Positions 1 to 10,356 of a stretch of 64,000 nt of DNA are shown piece after piece. Location of the stretch: positions 1-64,000 of the forward strand of contig NZ_CP039695.1 of assembly GCF_005145025.1 (NCBI RefSeq), given 5' to 3'. The position numbers and the translations under genes were made by a program. The notes under the pieces were generated by a model. That model was not told the origin of the DNA and made no database searches. It saw nothing but the letters and a program-made list of their open reading frames with translations. This DNA is from Novosphingobium sp. EMRT-2 (GTDB taxonomy: Bacteria; Pseudomonadota; Alphaproteobacteria; Sphingomonadales; Sphingomonadaceae). Position 1 is the stretch's first letter, and every line of letters begins with the position of its first letter.

Positions 1-1
1 G

Positions 2-2112
<2,111 letters not shown>

Positions 2113-2155
2113 CGGACCCCTTCGCGGGACGTCCGCGAAGCCGCAATCATCAGGG

Positions 2156-2190
2156 GGCGCATCTCCGCATGGGGTGCGCCTTTCCTTTTG
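2156..2190 (+). terminator. Rho-independent terminator after lon
   Basis: GGCGCA (2156-2161) pairs with TGCGCC (2175-2180) and is followed by a T-rich run (tttcctttt). It lies about 45 bases after the lon stop and before the hup promoter. Confidence 0.6.
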
Positions 2191-2244
2191 CGGGAAATGC
2201 GTTGGTTTTTGAGACAAATTCAACGTTTCTCGTTGCTTTTGTCT

Positions 2245-2273
2245 TTGACAGCGGATTCTTTCTCCGCTCAAAT
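2245..2273 (+). promoter_or_regulatory. Sigma70-type promoter of hup
   Basis: A perfect -35 TTGACA (2245-2250) is separated by 17 bases from a -10-like TCAAAT (2268-2273, four of six consensus bases). It lies 65 bases before the hup ATG, so hup is probably transcribed on its own. Confidence 0.6.
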
Positions 2274-2338
2274 TCCCGCGCACCCGAAAGGCGATTCCGA
2301 AACCGCAGTTTTCCCAAGAAAAGGTAGGGGGTTCCGCA

Positions 2339-2609
2339 ATGAACAAAAACGATTTGATCAGCGCTGTCGCCGATGCCAGCGGCCTCTCGAAGGGTGATGC
2401 CACGAAGGCGGTGGAAGCCGTTTTCGAATCCATCTCCGGGGCGCTCTCGAAGGGCGACGAAGTGCGTCTGGTCGGTTTTGGCACGTTCTCGGTCGCCAAG
2501 CGCAAGGCTTCGACCGGCCGTAACCCGCACGGGCGAGCCGATGTCGATCAAGGCCTCGTCGCAGCCGAAGTTCAAGGCGGGCAAGGGCCTGAAGGACGCG
2601 GTGAACTGA
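2339..2609 (+). pseudogene. hup: DNA-binding protein HU (frameshifted)
   Basis: HU is a small nucleoid protein that binds and bends DNA as a dimer. The N-terminal two thirds (starting MNKNDLISAVADASG) read in one frame through the beta-arm start VGFGTFSVAKRKASTGRNP. The normal ending (TGEPMSIKASSQPKFKAGKG, then LKDAVN and a stop at 2609) is in another frame. The break is near nt 2529, where aacccgcacggg would need two more bases to give NPRTG. Without the correction the frame runs on to 2677 with an unrelated tail. The corrected length, about 90 residues, is exactly that of the family. It has its own promoter and terminator. A broken hup beside a broken lon is more likely sequence error than loss of function. 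Confidence 0.9.
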
Positions 2610-2684
2610 TAGCGAGCCGGGCCGCCGGGCGCGAACGGGTCGCGCCGGCAGAAGCCCGGCCATTGCTGGAAGTCTGACCACAGA

Positions 2685-2722
2685 AAAACCGCGCCGGTCA
2701 TGTGATAGGCGCGGTTTTCCTT
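2685..2722. terminator. Bidirectional terminator between hup and the convergent lipoprotein gene
   Basis: A perfect 11-bp inverted repeat (AAAACCGCGCC at 2685-2695, GGCGCGGTTTT at 2708-2718) carries an A-run on one side and a T-run on the other. It sits between two convergent genes and can serve both strands. Confidence 0.8.
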
Positions 2723-2735
2723 TTGGGGTTGAAGC

Positions 2736-3582
2736 TTATCGATCGAGCCGGATCAGCGCCGTCGGCATCGCGGCTGACCGGGCATCGACTTTCCAGTCCA
2801 GCCGCTGCCCGGCCGGATCGGGCCTGGCGCCTTCGTCGGTGTTGTTCGCCAGGATCGCGCCGTCGGTATGCAGCGTGAACGTGCCGTCCATTTGCGGCAA
2901 GGTGGAGCCGCCGCCCTTGGCCTTGTCCTTGGCCACTTCCGCCAGCATCGCCATGAGCGGGGATGCCGAGGCGCTGCTCGCAAAGGCGGGGGCGTCGATC
3001 CGCACGCTGCCATCGGCGCGGCGGATCATCGTGACGAAGGGCATCACCGCCGGCATCCGTTCGATCATGGGAAAGCTGAAATCGTGGTCGAGCCGACCGC
3101 TGACGGATATTCCACCTCGAACCGTCCGTCGCCGCGATTGATCACCGATTTCCAGCCCGCCTGGCGTGACAGGCGTTCCGCGAACGCATCGGCGGCTTTC
3201 GGATCGGACGGGTCCAGCCCGCCAAGCCACGCCTTGGCCATGCGTTCGTTCTCCGCGTCGCGTTGCGCTGCCGCGGGCAGCGCGACGTCCCACGCGGCGC
3301 GCTGGGCGTCGACTTCGGCCTTGGTGCAGGGCCGGCTGGCGTCGCTGCCCTCATCCCGGCAGGGAGAAGGGGTGAACGGCTTCTTCTCGCCCACGCCGGA
3401 CGCTTGTCCTGCGCCAGCTTGGATAGCGGAAGCAGGAATATCTCCCCCTTGTAGCTGAAGCTGAACGTGCCGTCGCGGTGCAGGGTCAGGTCTGATCCGA
3501 CTTGCCGGCAGCAGCATGCAGGCGGCCAGCACCAGCGATGTCAGTATCAGCAGCGGCTGGCGACCAGACGTTTCGTGCTCAC
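2736..3582 (-). pseudogene. Hypothetical lipoprotein (frameshifted)
   Basis: I do not recognise a named family. Joining three reading frames on the minus strand gives one protein. A GTG start at 3582 leads into a hydrophobic segment with a lipobox-like LVLAAC, then a segment reading LTLHRDGTFSFSYKGEIF, then a stretch with Cys (PCRDEGSDASRPCTKAE). The C-terminal half contains DFSFPMIERMPAVMPFVTMI and ends LIRLDR at 2736. At least four frame changes are needed (near 3555, 3505, 3410 and 3080). The consistent chemistry across the breaks suggests a real exported lipoprotein of about 280 residues spoiled by sequencing indels. It converges on hup and lies downstream of rlmB with the same orientation. 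Confidence 0.55.
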
Positions 3583-3601
3583 GGGCTCTCTCCCTTTCGG
3601 T

Positions 3602-4435
3602 TCAGTCGGCTGCACGCGTGGCGATCGCGTAGAGCGCGATCGCGGCGGCGTTGGACACGTTCAGGCTTTCGATCGCCGAGGAGATCGGCAAGCGCGCGAT
3701 CGAATCGCAATGCTGCGCACGTTGTGCCGAAGCCCTTCGCCTTCGGCCCCCAGCACCAGCGCGACGGGGCCGTCGGCACCGCCTGCGGGAAGGCATCCTT
3801 GCCATCGCCATCCAGGCCGATCCGCCAGTATCCAGCTTCGGCGATGCTTTCGAGCGCGCGGGCGAGGTTCACCACGCGCACCAAGGCACCGTTTCGAGCG
3901 CGCCCGAGGCCGATTTGGCCAGCGTGCCCGATTCGGGCGGGGCATGCGATCCTGGTGACGATCGCCGCCACGCCGAATGCCGCGCAACTGCGCAGGATGG
4001 CGCCCACGTTGTGCGGATCGGTGACTGGTCGAGCAGCACCAGCGTCCGGCGTCGGCCTCGTCCAGCACGTCGTCCAGCGCCACGTCGTCCAGCGGCAGGC
4101 ATTCGAGCACCAGGCCCTGGTGCGGCGCGTCGCGCGCCACAGCCGGCCGAGATCGGCCGGCCTGGGCATATTCCACCGGCAGGACGCGGGCAGTTCGGCG
4201 TCGTGATCGTCGAGCATCGCCTGGATCGCCTCGCGCGTGCCCCACAGTTTTTTCGCCACGCGATCGGGATTGGTCAGGGCCGCTTCGACGGCGTGGCGGC
4301 CCCACAGGCGCACGGTGCCCTGGCTGCCGCGTCCGCTACCCCGTCCGCCCTGCATCCGCCCCGCGCGGCCGCGCAGGGCGCGGCCCTTGCGCTGTCCGTC
4401 TTGCCGGGCTTCGCGATGATCGTGGGGAGCGGCAT
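3602..4435 (-). pseudogene. rlmB: 23S rRNA (guanosine-2'-O-)-methyltransferase RlmB/TrmH family (frameshifted)
   Basis: A SPOUT-fold RNA 2'-O-methyltransferase; RlmB methylates G2251 of 23S rRNA using SAM. The expected segments appear in order but scattered over all three minus-strand frames: TVRLWGRHAVEAALTNPDRV, VLECLPLDDVALDDV, TDPHNVGAILRSCAAFGV, ESGTLAKSASGALETVPW, ARALESIAEAGYW, LVLGAEGEGLRHNV and PISSAIESLNVSNAAAIALY. The last two are the SAM-binding knot motifs. About seven frame changes occur in some 750 bases. The start is uncertain because of them; ATG at 4435 is used, with a later Met near 4350 possible. The protein is complete in content, so indel error is the simplest reading. 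Confidence 0.85.
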
Positions 4436-4612
4436 GGAGAGTACCTTTATGCTGGAATGCGAAAATATCGTGTGCCTCCTGCCAGTCGCCCCATTGACAG
4501 GCAAGCGATGCTTCGCCAAAGGGGCCGCCTCTCGGCCGGACGGCCCCTTCGCGGGGTCTCAAATCAGAGGCGGACCCGTTTCCGGGGAACCTCGCACCGG
4601 CAGCACTGGTGT

Positions 4613-4698
4613 GGACAGGTGGCCGAGTGGTTAAAGGCAGCAGACTGTAAATCTGCCCGCGCAAGCGTACGCTAGTTCGAATCTAGCCCTGTCCACCA
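4613..4698 (+). tRNA. tRNA-Tyr (GTA)
   Basis: An 86-base class II tRNA. The acceptor stem GGACAGG (4613-4619) pairs with CCTGTCC (4688-4694), and CCA is encoded at 4696-4698. The anticodon loop CTGTAAA gives GTA, there is a long variable arm, and the T-loop is TTCGAAT. Its 3' half is the integration site of the phage element that follows; the left att repeat leaves the tRNA intact. Confidence 0.97.
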
Positions 4699-4701
4699 CC
4701 G
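4642..4701 (+). repeat. attL, left 60-bp attachment repeat
   Basis: Sixty bases from the anticodon stem of tRNA-Tyr to just past its CCA are repeated perfectly at 23237-23296 in the same orientation. Identity stops at 4641/23236 and 4702/23297. This is the core left by site-specific integration. Confidence 0.95.
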
Positions 4702-4718
4702 GCCTTTCCTTAGCAAAA

Positions 4719-5953
4719 TCAGCCTTTTGCAAGGGAAAGGCGCGGTTTGCGCCGTGGGGGCGAATCGGTGCCCGTGTGTAGTTCTGGTGCAATCGTGTCG
4801 AGAAAACCGGTCTCGATGGCCTCAATCGACTTGTCGATATGATCGTCGGTCAGGTGCACATACCGCATCACATCGCGAGCGTCTTATGCCCGCTGATTTC
4901 TCTGGATCGTGGGAAGGTCCACGCCAGCCATGACAAGGCGGGTAATCCCGGTGTGGCGCATGACGTGCGGCGTCACCTTTGCAGGGTCCAGCTTGGCGCG
5001 AATGACTGCCCGCTGAAACTGGCGGTCCATATCGCGGCGGTGCGGCGTCTTGGTGTCGTCGCGGGTGGCCGGGAACAGCCAGACTCACCCTTCGGCCGGC
5101 GCTCACGTTCCTTGCGCAGCGTGTCGGCGAGCGTCGCCGTGATAGGTTGGACGCGCTGGCCGGCCTTCGCCCTCGGAATGTCGATTCGCCTGCGGTCAAA
5201 GTCGATGTCGTCCCATCGAATGCGCAGGATTTCGCTATGCCTCATGGCGGTGTTCAGACCGATTGCGACAAATAGCCAGGTCGAAGCGTCCTGATCCCCT
5301 GCGGCCCCTTTGAACAAGGCTTCGGCGTTGGCCTCGGACAAGACCACGATCTTCTTGCGCGGTTCCTCGGCCTTCTCGATCTTGGGCCGGTCTGTGTCCT
5401 TGATCCATTTCCAACCGACCATGGCCGTCATCATGTGGGAGAGGGTCGCAAGCTCTCGGTTGACCGATGCCAGCTTGGCGCCGTCGTCCAGCCGCTTGCG
5501 CTGGTAGTGCTTCACCAGAAAGGACGTGATCTTGTCGGCGCGGTGCTTGCCGAAATAGGGCGATAGGTATTTGTCCACGTTCCGCCGCTTGTTGGGCAGG
5601 TCGTGGAATCCCTTCTGTCCCTCGGACAAGGTTTCCTCAAGGCGTTGTAGGTACTCCGTCGCGGCCTCTGCGAATGTCCTGTGCGTCTTGCGCCCGGTGG
5701 GCAGGTCAAGGCGATCCTCTCGGGCGCGCGTGCGCAACGTCTCGATGGCTCGCTCTGCCTGCTCTCTGGTCACGCCCTCGCTCTCGCGGCCGATGACGCG
5801 GTGCACGCGCTGCCGATCGATCATGACGTTGACGCTGTAACGAACGTCGCCGCTTGTCAGCCGCTCGGCGGTTATGCCGTGTTCATGGATGCGCTGGCCC
5901 TTTTCGAGCGCGCGAATCGCTGGGCGGGTGAGGCGGGAGAATTTAAGCGCCAT
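4719..5953 (-). pseudogene. int: Tyrosine-type phage integrase (frameshifted near the C-terminus)
   Basis: A site-specific recombinase that integrates the element at tRNA-Tyr. From ATG 5953 one frame covers the N-terminal arm-binding and core-binding domains and the first catalytic Arg (GLNTAMRHSEILRI). The rest is present in other frames: HVMRHTGITRLVMAG (His and second Arg), SGHKTLA (His) and MRYVHLTDDHID with the nucleophile Tyr, ending LAKG at 4719. Frame changes are needed near 5085, 4908 and 4875. Corrected length is about 410 residues, normal for the family. All catalytic residues survive, so the breaks may be sequencing indels. It sits 18 bases inside attL, transcribed toward the tRNA. 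Confidence 0.88.
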
Positions 5954-5955
5954 AC

Positions 5956-6561
5956 TTATTCGTCAGCGTAATGCTGAAACAATGGAATGTCTGTCGTACC
6001 GGGCACCTCAATTGCAAGCGCTTCTCGAAGGGAGCGTATGCGGGCCGCGCTGTCGATAAGCAGGCCAGGACATCCTTGGGCAGAAGACAACACTTGCGCC
6101 AAGTCAGCACCGCAACTGTATGCGGTATGGGTCGGGCTATCTGCGCTCGGCGTGGTGTCACTATCCGAGGACAGGTGATCAAGCGCGTTGATGCGCAGGT
6201 GCATATAGAATGCGCGCCCCTCGATCGCCATCTTTTCGGAGAAACGGCCAGTACCATCACTGGCGTATAATGGAGCAGTAGCGAAGCGGGCCGCGATGAG
6301 GGCAGGCGGGATGCCTGCATTGAGCATATCTAGGTAGAGTTGGAATTCGCAGATCTGCCATGTGGAATAGGCGGCGCGGCTTCCCCGTCCGGTGTTAGTG
6401 CCGGCAGGCAAACCCAACTTTTGCAGTTGTTGCAAGCGCGCGACGAACGTCTTGCGCTTCCCATCGGCGATACCGAATGCGCGGGCTAGCACAGCCTCCA
6501 CTTGCTTGAATGAAAATGCCGGAGAACCTTCCGGAATGAGGCGGTAGCTTTCGGTAGTCAT
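5956..6561 (-). CDS. Phage-associated hypothetical protein, possible regulator
   Basis: A 201-residue protein I cannot assign. It starts MTTESYRLIPEG; residues about 15-75 (VEAVLARAFGIADGKRKTF and following) are basic and helix-rich, as in small DNA-binding domains. The C-terminal half has no visible motif, and there is no signal peptide or membrane span. The stop is 2 bases from the integrase start, so the two are probably co-transcribed. It is divergent from the AlpA-like gene across 107 bases containing operator-like palindromes. The position, between integrase and a divergent early promoter, suits a repressor or excision control protein. That role is inferred from position only. Confidence 0.6.
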   Translation of the reverse strand: MTTESYRLIPEGSPAFSFKQVEAVLARAFGIADGKRKTFVARLQQLQKLGLPAGTNTGRGSRAAYSTWQICEFQLYLDMLNAGIPPALIAARFATAPLYASDGTGRFSEKMAIEGRAFYMHLRINALDHLSSDSDTTPSADSPTHTAYSCGADLAQVLSSAQGCPGLLIDSAARIRSLREALAIEVPGTTDIPLFQHYADE

Positions 6562-6581
6562 CGGCGTACTCCAGATTTCTA

Positions 6582-6653
6582 CGGATACCTATCCGTTTTC
6601 TCTTGACCGCGCAACACGGAATCGCATAGCTCCGTATCACGGATACTAGTCCG
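6582..6653. promoter_or_regulatory. Operator-like palindromes in the divergent early promoter region
   Basis: CGGATA-cc-TATCCG (6582-6595) is a perfect 6-bp inverted repeat. CGGATACTAGTCCG (6640-6653) is a related imperfect copy, and a third CGGA...TCCG pair lies between them near 6617-6634. They occupy the intergenic space between divergent genes, where a phage repressor would bind. Confidence 0.5.
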
Positions 6654-6668
6654 TTTCCGTGGAGATCG

Positions 6669-6887
6669 ATGATGAGTGCTTCCTTTGAACAAGTCCGGGT
6701 GAGGGTTCTTCCGGATGGCCGTGTTTCGCGATCGGACGCTGCGGCTTTCTTGGGTCTGACCCCAAAAACGCTGGCAGACTACAAGTCTCGTGGGATTGGA
6801 CCATGTCCTCGTAAGGTCGGGGGCAGGGTGTTTTATCGCCTCATTGATCTCGAAGCATTCCGAGATACCGGCGCACGGGAGGCTTGA
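6669..6887 (+). CDS. AlpA/excisionase-like helix-turn-helix protein
   Basis: A 72-residue MerR/AlpA-type DNA-binding protein. Residues about 18-60 (VSRSDAAAFLGLTPKTLADY and the following KSRGIGPCPRKVGGRVFYRL) form the characteristic winged helix-turn-helix, with a hydrophobic wing and the final ...LIDLEAFRDT. Such proteins act as excisionases or activate integrase or early genes in prophages and satellites. ATG 6669 has GGAG 5 bases upstream; a second Met follows at once. It opens the rightward operon of overlapping early genes. Confidence 0.75.
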   Translation: MMSASFEQVRVRVLPDGRVSRSDAAAFLGLTPKTLADYKSRGIGPCPRKVGGRVFYRLIDLEAFRDTGAREA

Positions 6888-6890
6888 GCA

Positions 6891-7073
6891 ATGCCCCGAA
6901 AGCAAAACCCGACCGCCAAGGGCGACCGGGTTCTGTGGAATAGCTTGGCCGGCGGTTCCACCGAAACCCTTACTCTCTCCGCCTATCGCGCTCAATACCT
7001 GATCGGTATCCGCCCGGAACTCGCCACGATGGCAGCCGCGCTAGCGTTCGGGGGAGGTGCCTATCATGGCTGA
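6891..7073 (+). CDS. Small phage protein of unknown function
   Basis: A 60-residue basic protein (MPRKQNPTAKGDRVLWNSLA...) with no recognised domain. It begins 3 bases after the AlpA-like stop. Its end overlaps the next start (ATGGCTGA), which indicates translational coupling within the early operon. Confidence 0.5.
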   Translation: MPRKQNPTAKGDRVLWNSLAGGSTETLTLSAYRAQYLIGIRPELATMAAALAFGGGAYHG

Positions 7074-7308
7074 TCCCTTCCTCCGCTTCCCCGATGCCGC
7101 ACGCGCCTTGCTGGCGGTCGATTCCCTGTCCGAGAAGGAAGGGCAATTCTGCGGCGGCCTAGCCTATCGCACCGCACCGCTCAGCGAAAAGCAGGCGAAC
7201 TGGCTGCGCATCCTGCTCGCCGGCATGGTCTGCCCGCACTGGCAGAGGGAGGCGACGAATGAAGGCGCGCCGGCCTTCTCAGAGCAAGCAGATCACGCAA
7301 GCCGGTAA
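7066..7308 (+). CDS. Small phage protein of unknown function
   Basis: An 80-residue protein beginning MADPFLRFPDAARALLAVDS, with the segment EKQANWLRILLAGM near residue 43. The ATG at 7066 lies inside the end of the previous gene, so it was chosen over the in-frame GTG at 7057. It overlaps the next gene by 50 bases. No function is recognised. Confidence 0.5.
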   Translation: MADPFLRFPDAARALLAVDSLSEKEGQFCGGLAYRTAPLSEKQANWLRILLAGMVCPHWQREATNEGAPAFSEQADHASR

Positions 7309-7459
7309 TCGCATGGCAGCCCTCACCGCCGTAGCCCTGTGCCGTCTCGACAAGCTCGATGCCGGTCTGATCGCGCGATGCCATGGCCTTACACTGTCCG
7401 AAGTCGAGGATATGATTGCCGCGCGTCGAGAGCGGGAGGCAGCGCATGGGCTGGGCTGA
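7259..7459 (+). CDS. Small phage protein of unknown function
   Basis: A 66-residue protein (MKARRPSQSKQITQAGNRMA...). The C-terminal half, ARCHGLTLSEVEDMIAARRE, resembles a short helix-turn-helix but is too brief to assign. It overlaps both neighbours in the tightly packed early operon. Confidence 0.5.
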   Translation: MKARRPSQSKQITQAGNRMAALTAVALCRLDKLDAGLIARCHGLTLSEVEDMIAARREREAAHGLG

Positions 7460-7891
7460 CCTCGAAACCTCACTGGACCCACAGCCACTGTTCCGCGTGG
7501 AAGGGCCGGACGGGGAACGCAGCTGGTCTGAGATCGAGCGGGTCGTGCGCTTCCGTCGCCTCATGCGCGATCTGGCGCCAGCCGTACTGGTCTGCGCAAT
7601 CCCGAATGCCGGGCGGCGCAATCCAAGACAGGCGCGCCGCGAGGGCATTCAGGGCGGCGCTTTCGACTATCTCGTCGCCTGGGGCATCCGCCAGATCGCG
7701 TTCCCCGAGTTCAAGGGCTACGATGCACGTGGCCGCGCCGGCACGCTGTCCGATGCCCAGATCGACTGGGGCAACCGGATGTACCTGCTCGGGCATCACG
7801 TCGGCTGCTTCTTCCGTCCGAGACTGCGATCGGCTGGCTGCGCGATTGTGGCGCACCGATCAGAGGGGGCGAGCATGGCAAGCGCGCCTGA
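7446..7891 (+). CDS. VRR-NUC family nuclease
   Basis: A small PD-(D/E)xK nuclease of the VRR-NUC type, common beside phage replication genes. The visible core is GGAFDYLVAWGIRQIAFPEF (with Asp and the E-x-K motif), then GTLSDAQIDWGNRMYLLGHHVG. From ATG 7446 the frame does not stop but runs on into the primase-helicase. In the next frame the sequence continues naturally as TAIGWLRDCGAPIRGGEHGK, ending at 7891, overlapping the primase start. A single missing base near 7813 (ttccgtccgag) would explain this. Either that is an indel error, or the two proteins really are fused. I annotate the separate gene as the likelier state. Confidence 0.7.
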
Positions 7892-9923
7892 CCTTCGCTC
7901 GATCGCGGCGGCCCTTGGGGGCGAGGTCAGCGGGAATCGCGTCCTCGTACCCACTGACGGGCATTCCAAGCGTGACAGGGGGACGGTCATCACGCTGAAC
8001 CCGGACGCCCCTGACGGTGTTCTCGTACACAGTTTCAACGGTGGCGATGCGCTGGCCGTGAAAGATGAACTGCGCCGCCATGGCCTGCTGCCAGAGCGTC
8101 CAGAAAGGCAGGGTATGCCTAAGCCGCAATGGCGGGAAACCGGCTGCTACGAATACGACGATGGGGTTGGCAACACGGTCTATCGGACCAAGCGCCTGGA
8201 AGCCACGGGTCATAACAAGCGGTTTGTCGCAGAGCGATTCGAAGCCGGCCGATGGGTCAACGGCCTCGGTGCCCTGCCCCGCGTTCTCTATCGTCTGACC
8301 GATCTGCAGAATGCTGTCGCGATAGCGAAGGACAAGGCCAACGAACCGCCTCTTGTCTATTTCGTGGAAGGCGAACGCAAGGCCGACAAGCTCATCTCGA
8401 TGGGGTTTGTTGCCACGGCCATTGCCTTCGGGGCGAATGGGTGGCAGCGAGAATATGCTGATGCGCTGGCGGGCCTGTCCGTGGTCGTGCTGCCCGACAA
8501 TGATGATCCGGGCCGCAAGTTTGCCGAGACGGTCAAGGCGGCGGTGGAAGATGTGGGCGGTACAGCCTGCATCGTCGATCTGCCGGGATTGCCCGCGAAG
8601 GGCGACATCATGGATTGGAATGGCACGGCGGACGATCTGCGCACCCTGACGGACAAGGCGCTATCCGGTTCGTTGATGCCGCTGCCAATGCTCGATCTTG
8701 CAGCGCTCGCCTCGCGCCGCGCGGAACCCGTGCGTTACGTCATTGAGCGCATTGCACCGGAAGGTGAGGTTACACTGCTCTACGGACCAGGCAGCGCCGG
8801 AAAGAGTCTGTTGGGTCAGCAATTCGCAACATGTGCGGCGGCGGCTATACCGTGCCTTGGTTTATCAGTGGCGAGCGGTCCTGCGATCTATCTCACGTGC
8901 GAAGATGACGAGAACCAGTTGCATTGGCGCCAGCAACATCTTTGCGAGGCACTGGGAATTGAAATGTCGGCTCTGTCCGGCAAGCTGTTCCTGTCGAGCC
9001 TTCGCGGCGAGCTAGGCAACGAGCTGGCGAACTTTTCTGGCGACGGCCAGATGAGTCTGACGCCGGCTTATCACCGTCTTGTCGCGACTCTGCACGCGAC
9101 CGGCGCCCGGCTAATCATCCTCGACAACGTAGCCCACCTGTTTACGGGCAATGAGAACGATCGCGGTGACGTGACGCGCTTCGTCAACGTGCTGAACCGG
9201 CTTGCCATGGAGACTGGAGCGGCGATCATCTTGGTCGGCCATCCGAACAAGGCTGGCGACGAATGGAGCGGCTCGACCGCATGGAACAACGCGGTACGCT
9301 CGCGGCTTTGGCTTGAGCACGACGAAGAAGCCGACGTGCGGACCCTGTCATTGCCAAAAGCGAACTATAGCCAAAAGGGCGATGTCGTGCGCTTCCGGTG
9401 GCTGGACTGGGCGTTTGTGCGCGATGAGGACATCCCACAGGATCGGCGCGAAGCGATTGACGATGTCATTCGCGCCAATGCCCAAAATGCGGCCTTCCTT
9501 GCCTGCCTGGATATACGCAATGCGCAAGAGCGGCCGGTGTCGGAAAGCCCTGCCTCCCGGACCTATGCCCCAAAGGAATTTGCGGCGATGGACGAGGCGA
9601 AGGGCTTCAAAAAGCCTCAACTTGAGGCCGCGATGGATCGCCTCTTCCGCAATGGCGAGATCGAGGTGGGGCTAGTTTGTCGGACAGGCAGAAAGGATCG
9701 CTTCGGGGTTCGTCGGGTGTGCGCTGACCTGCGCGCCGACCCCGCGCCCACACCGTGCGCCGACCCCGCGCCGACCCCGCGCCGACCCGCGCCCCCACAC
9801 ACACCCTATACTACGTATAGGGAGGGCGAGGCCCTTGGGGCCGCCTCGCCCTCCTCTCCGGACGGAGAACTGGACTGGTCGGATTCAAACTCAGGAGCCG
9901 CTTGGCATGACTACGCCCGCTGA
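7875..9923 (+). CDS. TOPRIM / AAA+ (RepA-like) primase-helicase
   Basis: A phage replication protein of 682 residues from ATG 7875, which overlaps the nuclease end. The N-terminal 75 residues take the place of a zinc finger but show no Cys cluster. A TOPRIM domain follows at about 150-230 (VYFVEGERKADKLISM, VVVLPDNDDPGR). A RecA-type ATPase domain covers about 285-470, with Walker A (LLYGPGSAGKSLLGQQ) and Walker B (RLIILDNVAHLF). The last 110 residues are Pro/Ala-rich and acidic, encoded by iteron-like repeats. The family primes and unwinds DNA at a phage or plasmid origin. The gene also reads in frame from the upstream nuclease. Confidence 0.85.
   Translation: MASAPDLRSIAAALGGEVSGNRVLVPTDGHSKRDRGTVITLNPDAPDGVLVHSFNGGDALAVKDELRRHGLLPERPERQGMPKPQWRETGCYEYDDGVGNTVYRTKRLEATGHNKRFVAERFEAGRWVNGLGALPRVLYRLTDLQNAVAIAKDKANEPPLVYFVEGERKADKLISMGFVATAIAFGANGWQREYADALAGLSVVVLPDNDDPGRKFAETVKAAVEDVGGTACIVDLPGLPAKGDIMDWNGTADDLRTLTDKALSGSLMPLPMLDLAALASRRAEPVRYVIERIAPEGEVTLLYGPGSAGKSLLGQQFATCAAAAIPCLGLSVASGPAIYLTCEDDENQLHWRQQHLCEALGIEMSALSGKLFLSSLRGELGNELANFSGDGQMSLTPAYHRLVATLHATGARLIILDNVAHLFTGNENDRGDVTRFVNVLNRLAMETGAAIILVGHPNKAGDEWSGSTAWNNAVRSRLWLEHDEEADVRTLSLPKANYSQKGDVVRFRWLDWAFVRDEDIPQDRREAIDDVIRANAQNAAFLACLDIRNAQERPVSESPASRTYAPKEFAAMDEAKGFKKPQLEAAMDRLFRNGEIEVGLVCRTGRKDRFGVRRVCADLRADPAPTPCADPAPTPRRPAPPHTPYTTYREGEALGAASPSSPDGELDWSDSNSGAAWHDYAR
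9721..9788 (+). repeat. Iteron-like 11-bp direct repeats in the primase-helicase 3' end
   Basis: GCGCCGACCCC occurs at 9733-9743, 9757-9767 and 9768-9778. A 10-base copy is at 9779-9788 and a degenerate copy (GCGCTGACCTG) at 9721-9731. The last three perfect or near-perfect copies are in tandem. They encode a repeated Ala-Asp-Pro-Ala-Pro-Thr-Pro segment, so the repeat could be selected at the protein or the DNA level. Confidence 0.7.
9804..9868. repeat. Palindrome and hairpin cluster next to the iteron-like repeats
   Basis: CCCTATAC-tac-GTATAGGG (9804-9822) is a perfect 8-bp inverted repeat and locally AT-rich. It is followed by GGAGGGCGAGGC (9821-9832) pairing perfectly with GCCTCGCCCTCC (9843-9854), and by tctcc-ggac-ggaga (about 9855-9868). 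There is no T-run, so it does not look like a terminator. Confidence 0.65.
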
Positions 9924-10356
9924 TAATGCACCGAAAAAACAGCGCGGGCGCCCGTTCCAGAGGGGCCGAAGCGGCAATCCCGCCGGCAAGGCGAAGGGAA
10001 CGCGCAACCGGGCGACCATGGCCTGTGAGGCGCTCCTCGACGGCCAGACGGAACAGTTGACGCAAAAGGCAATCGATCTCGCGCTGAAAGGCGACGTGCA
10101 GGCCTTGCGGATCTGCATGGACCGGATCGCGCCTCCGCGCCGCGACCGACCTGTCGTGTTCGAGTTGCCCAAGGTGGAGGCTGCGGCTGATCACCCCGTG
10201 GCGCTAGCCGCGATCATGGCAGCAGTGGCGTCAGGCGACCTCACGCCGACCGAAGGCCAATCGCTCGCAGCGATGTTGGCGGAACACAGGAAAGCACTGG
10301 AGACAGCCGACATCGAGACGCGGCTGGCGGCATTGGAGGCAAACAATGGCAGGTGA
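9907..10356 (+). CDS. DUF5681-type phage protein
   Basis: A 149-residue protein. The basic N-terminus GRPFQRGRSGNPAGKAKGTR is the DUF5681 signature, followed by MACEALLDGQTEQLTQKAID and ALRICMDRIAPPRRDRPV. Members are common in alphaproteobacterial prophages and transposon-like elements, often beside terminase genes; their biochemical role is unknown. ATG 9907 lies within the end of the primase frame, so the gene is coupled to it. No terminase follows here. Confidence 0.75.
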   Translation: MTTPADNAPKKQRGRPFQRGRSGNPAGKAKGTRNRATMACEALLDGQTEQLTQKAIDLALKGDVQALRICMDRIAPPRRDRPVVFELPKVEAAADHPVALAAIMAAVASGDLTPTEGQSLAAMLAEHRKALETADIETRLAALEANNGR

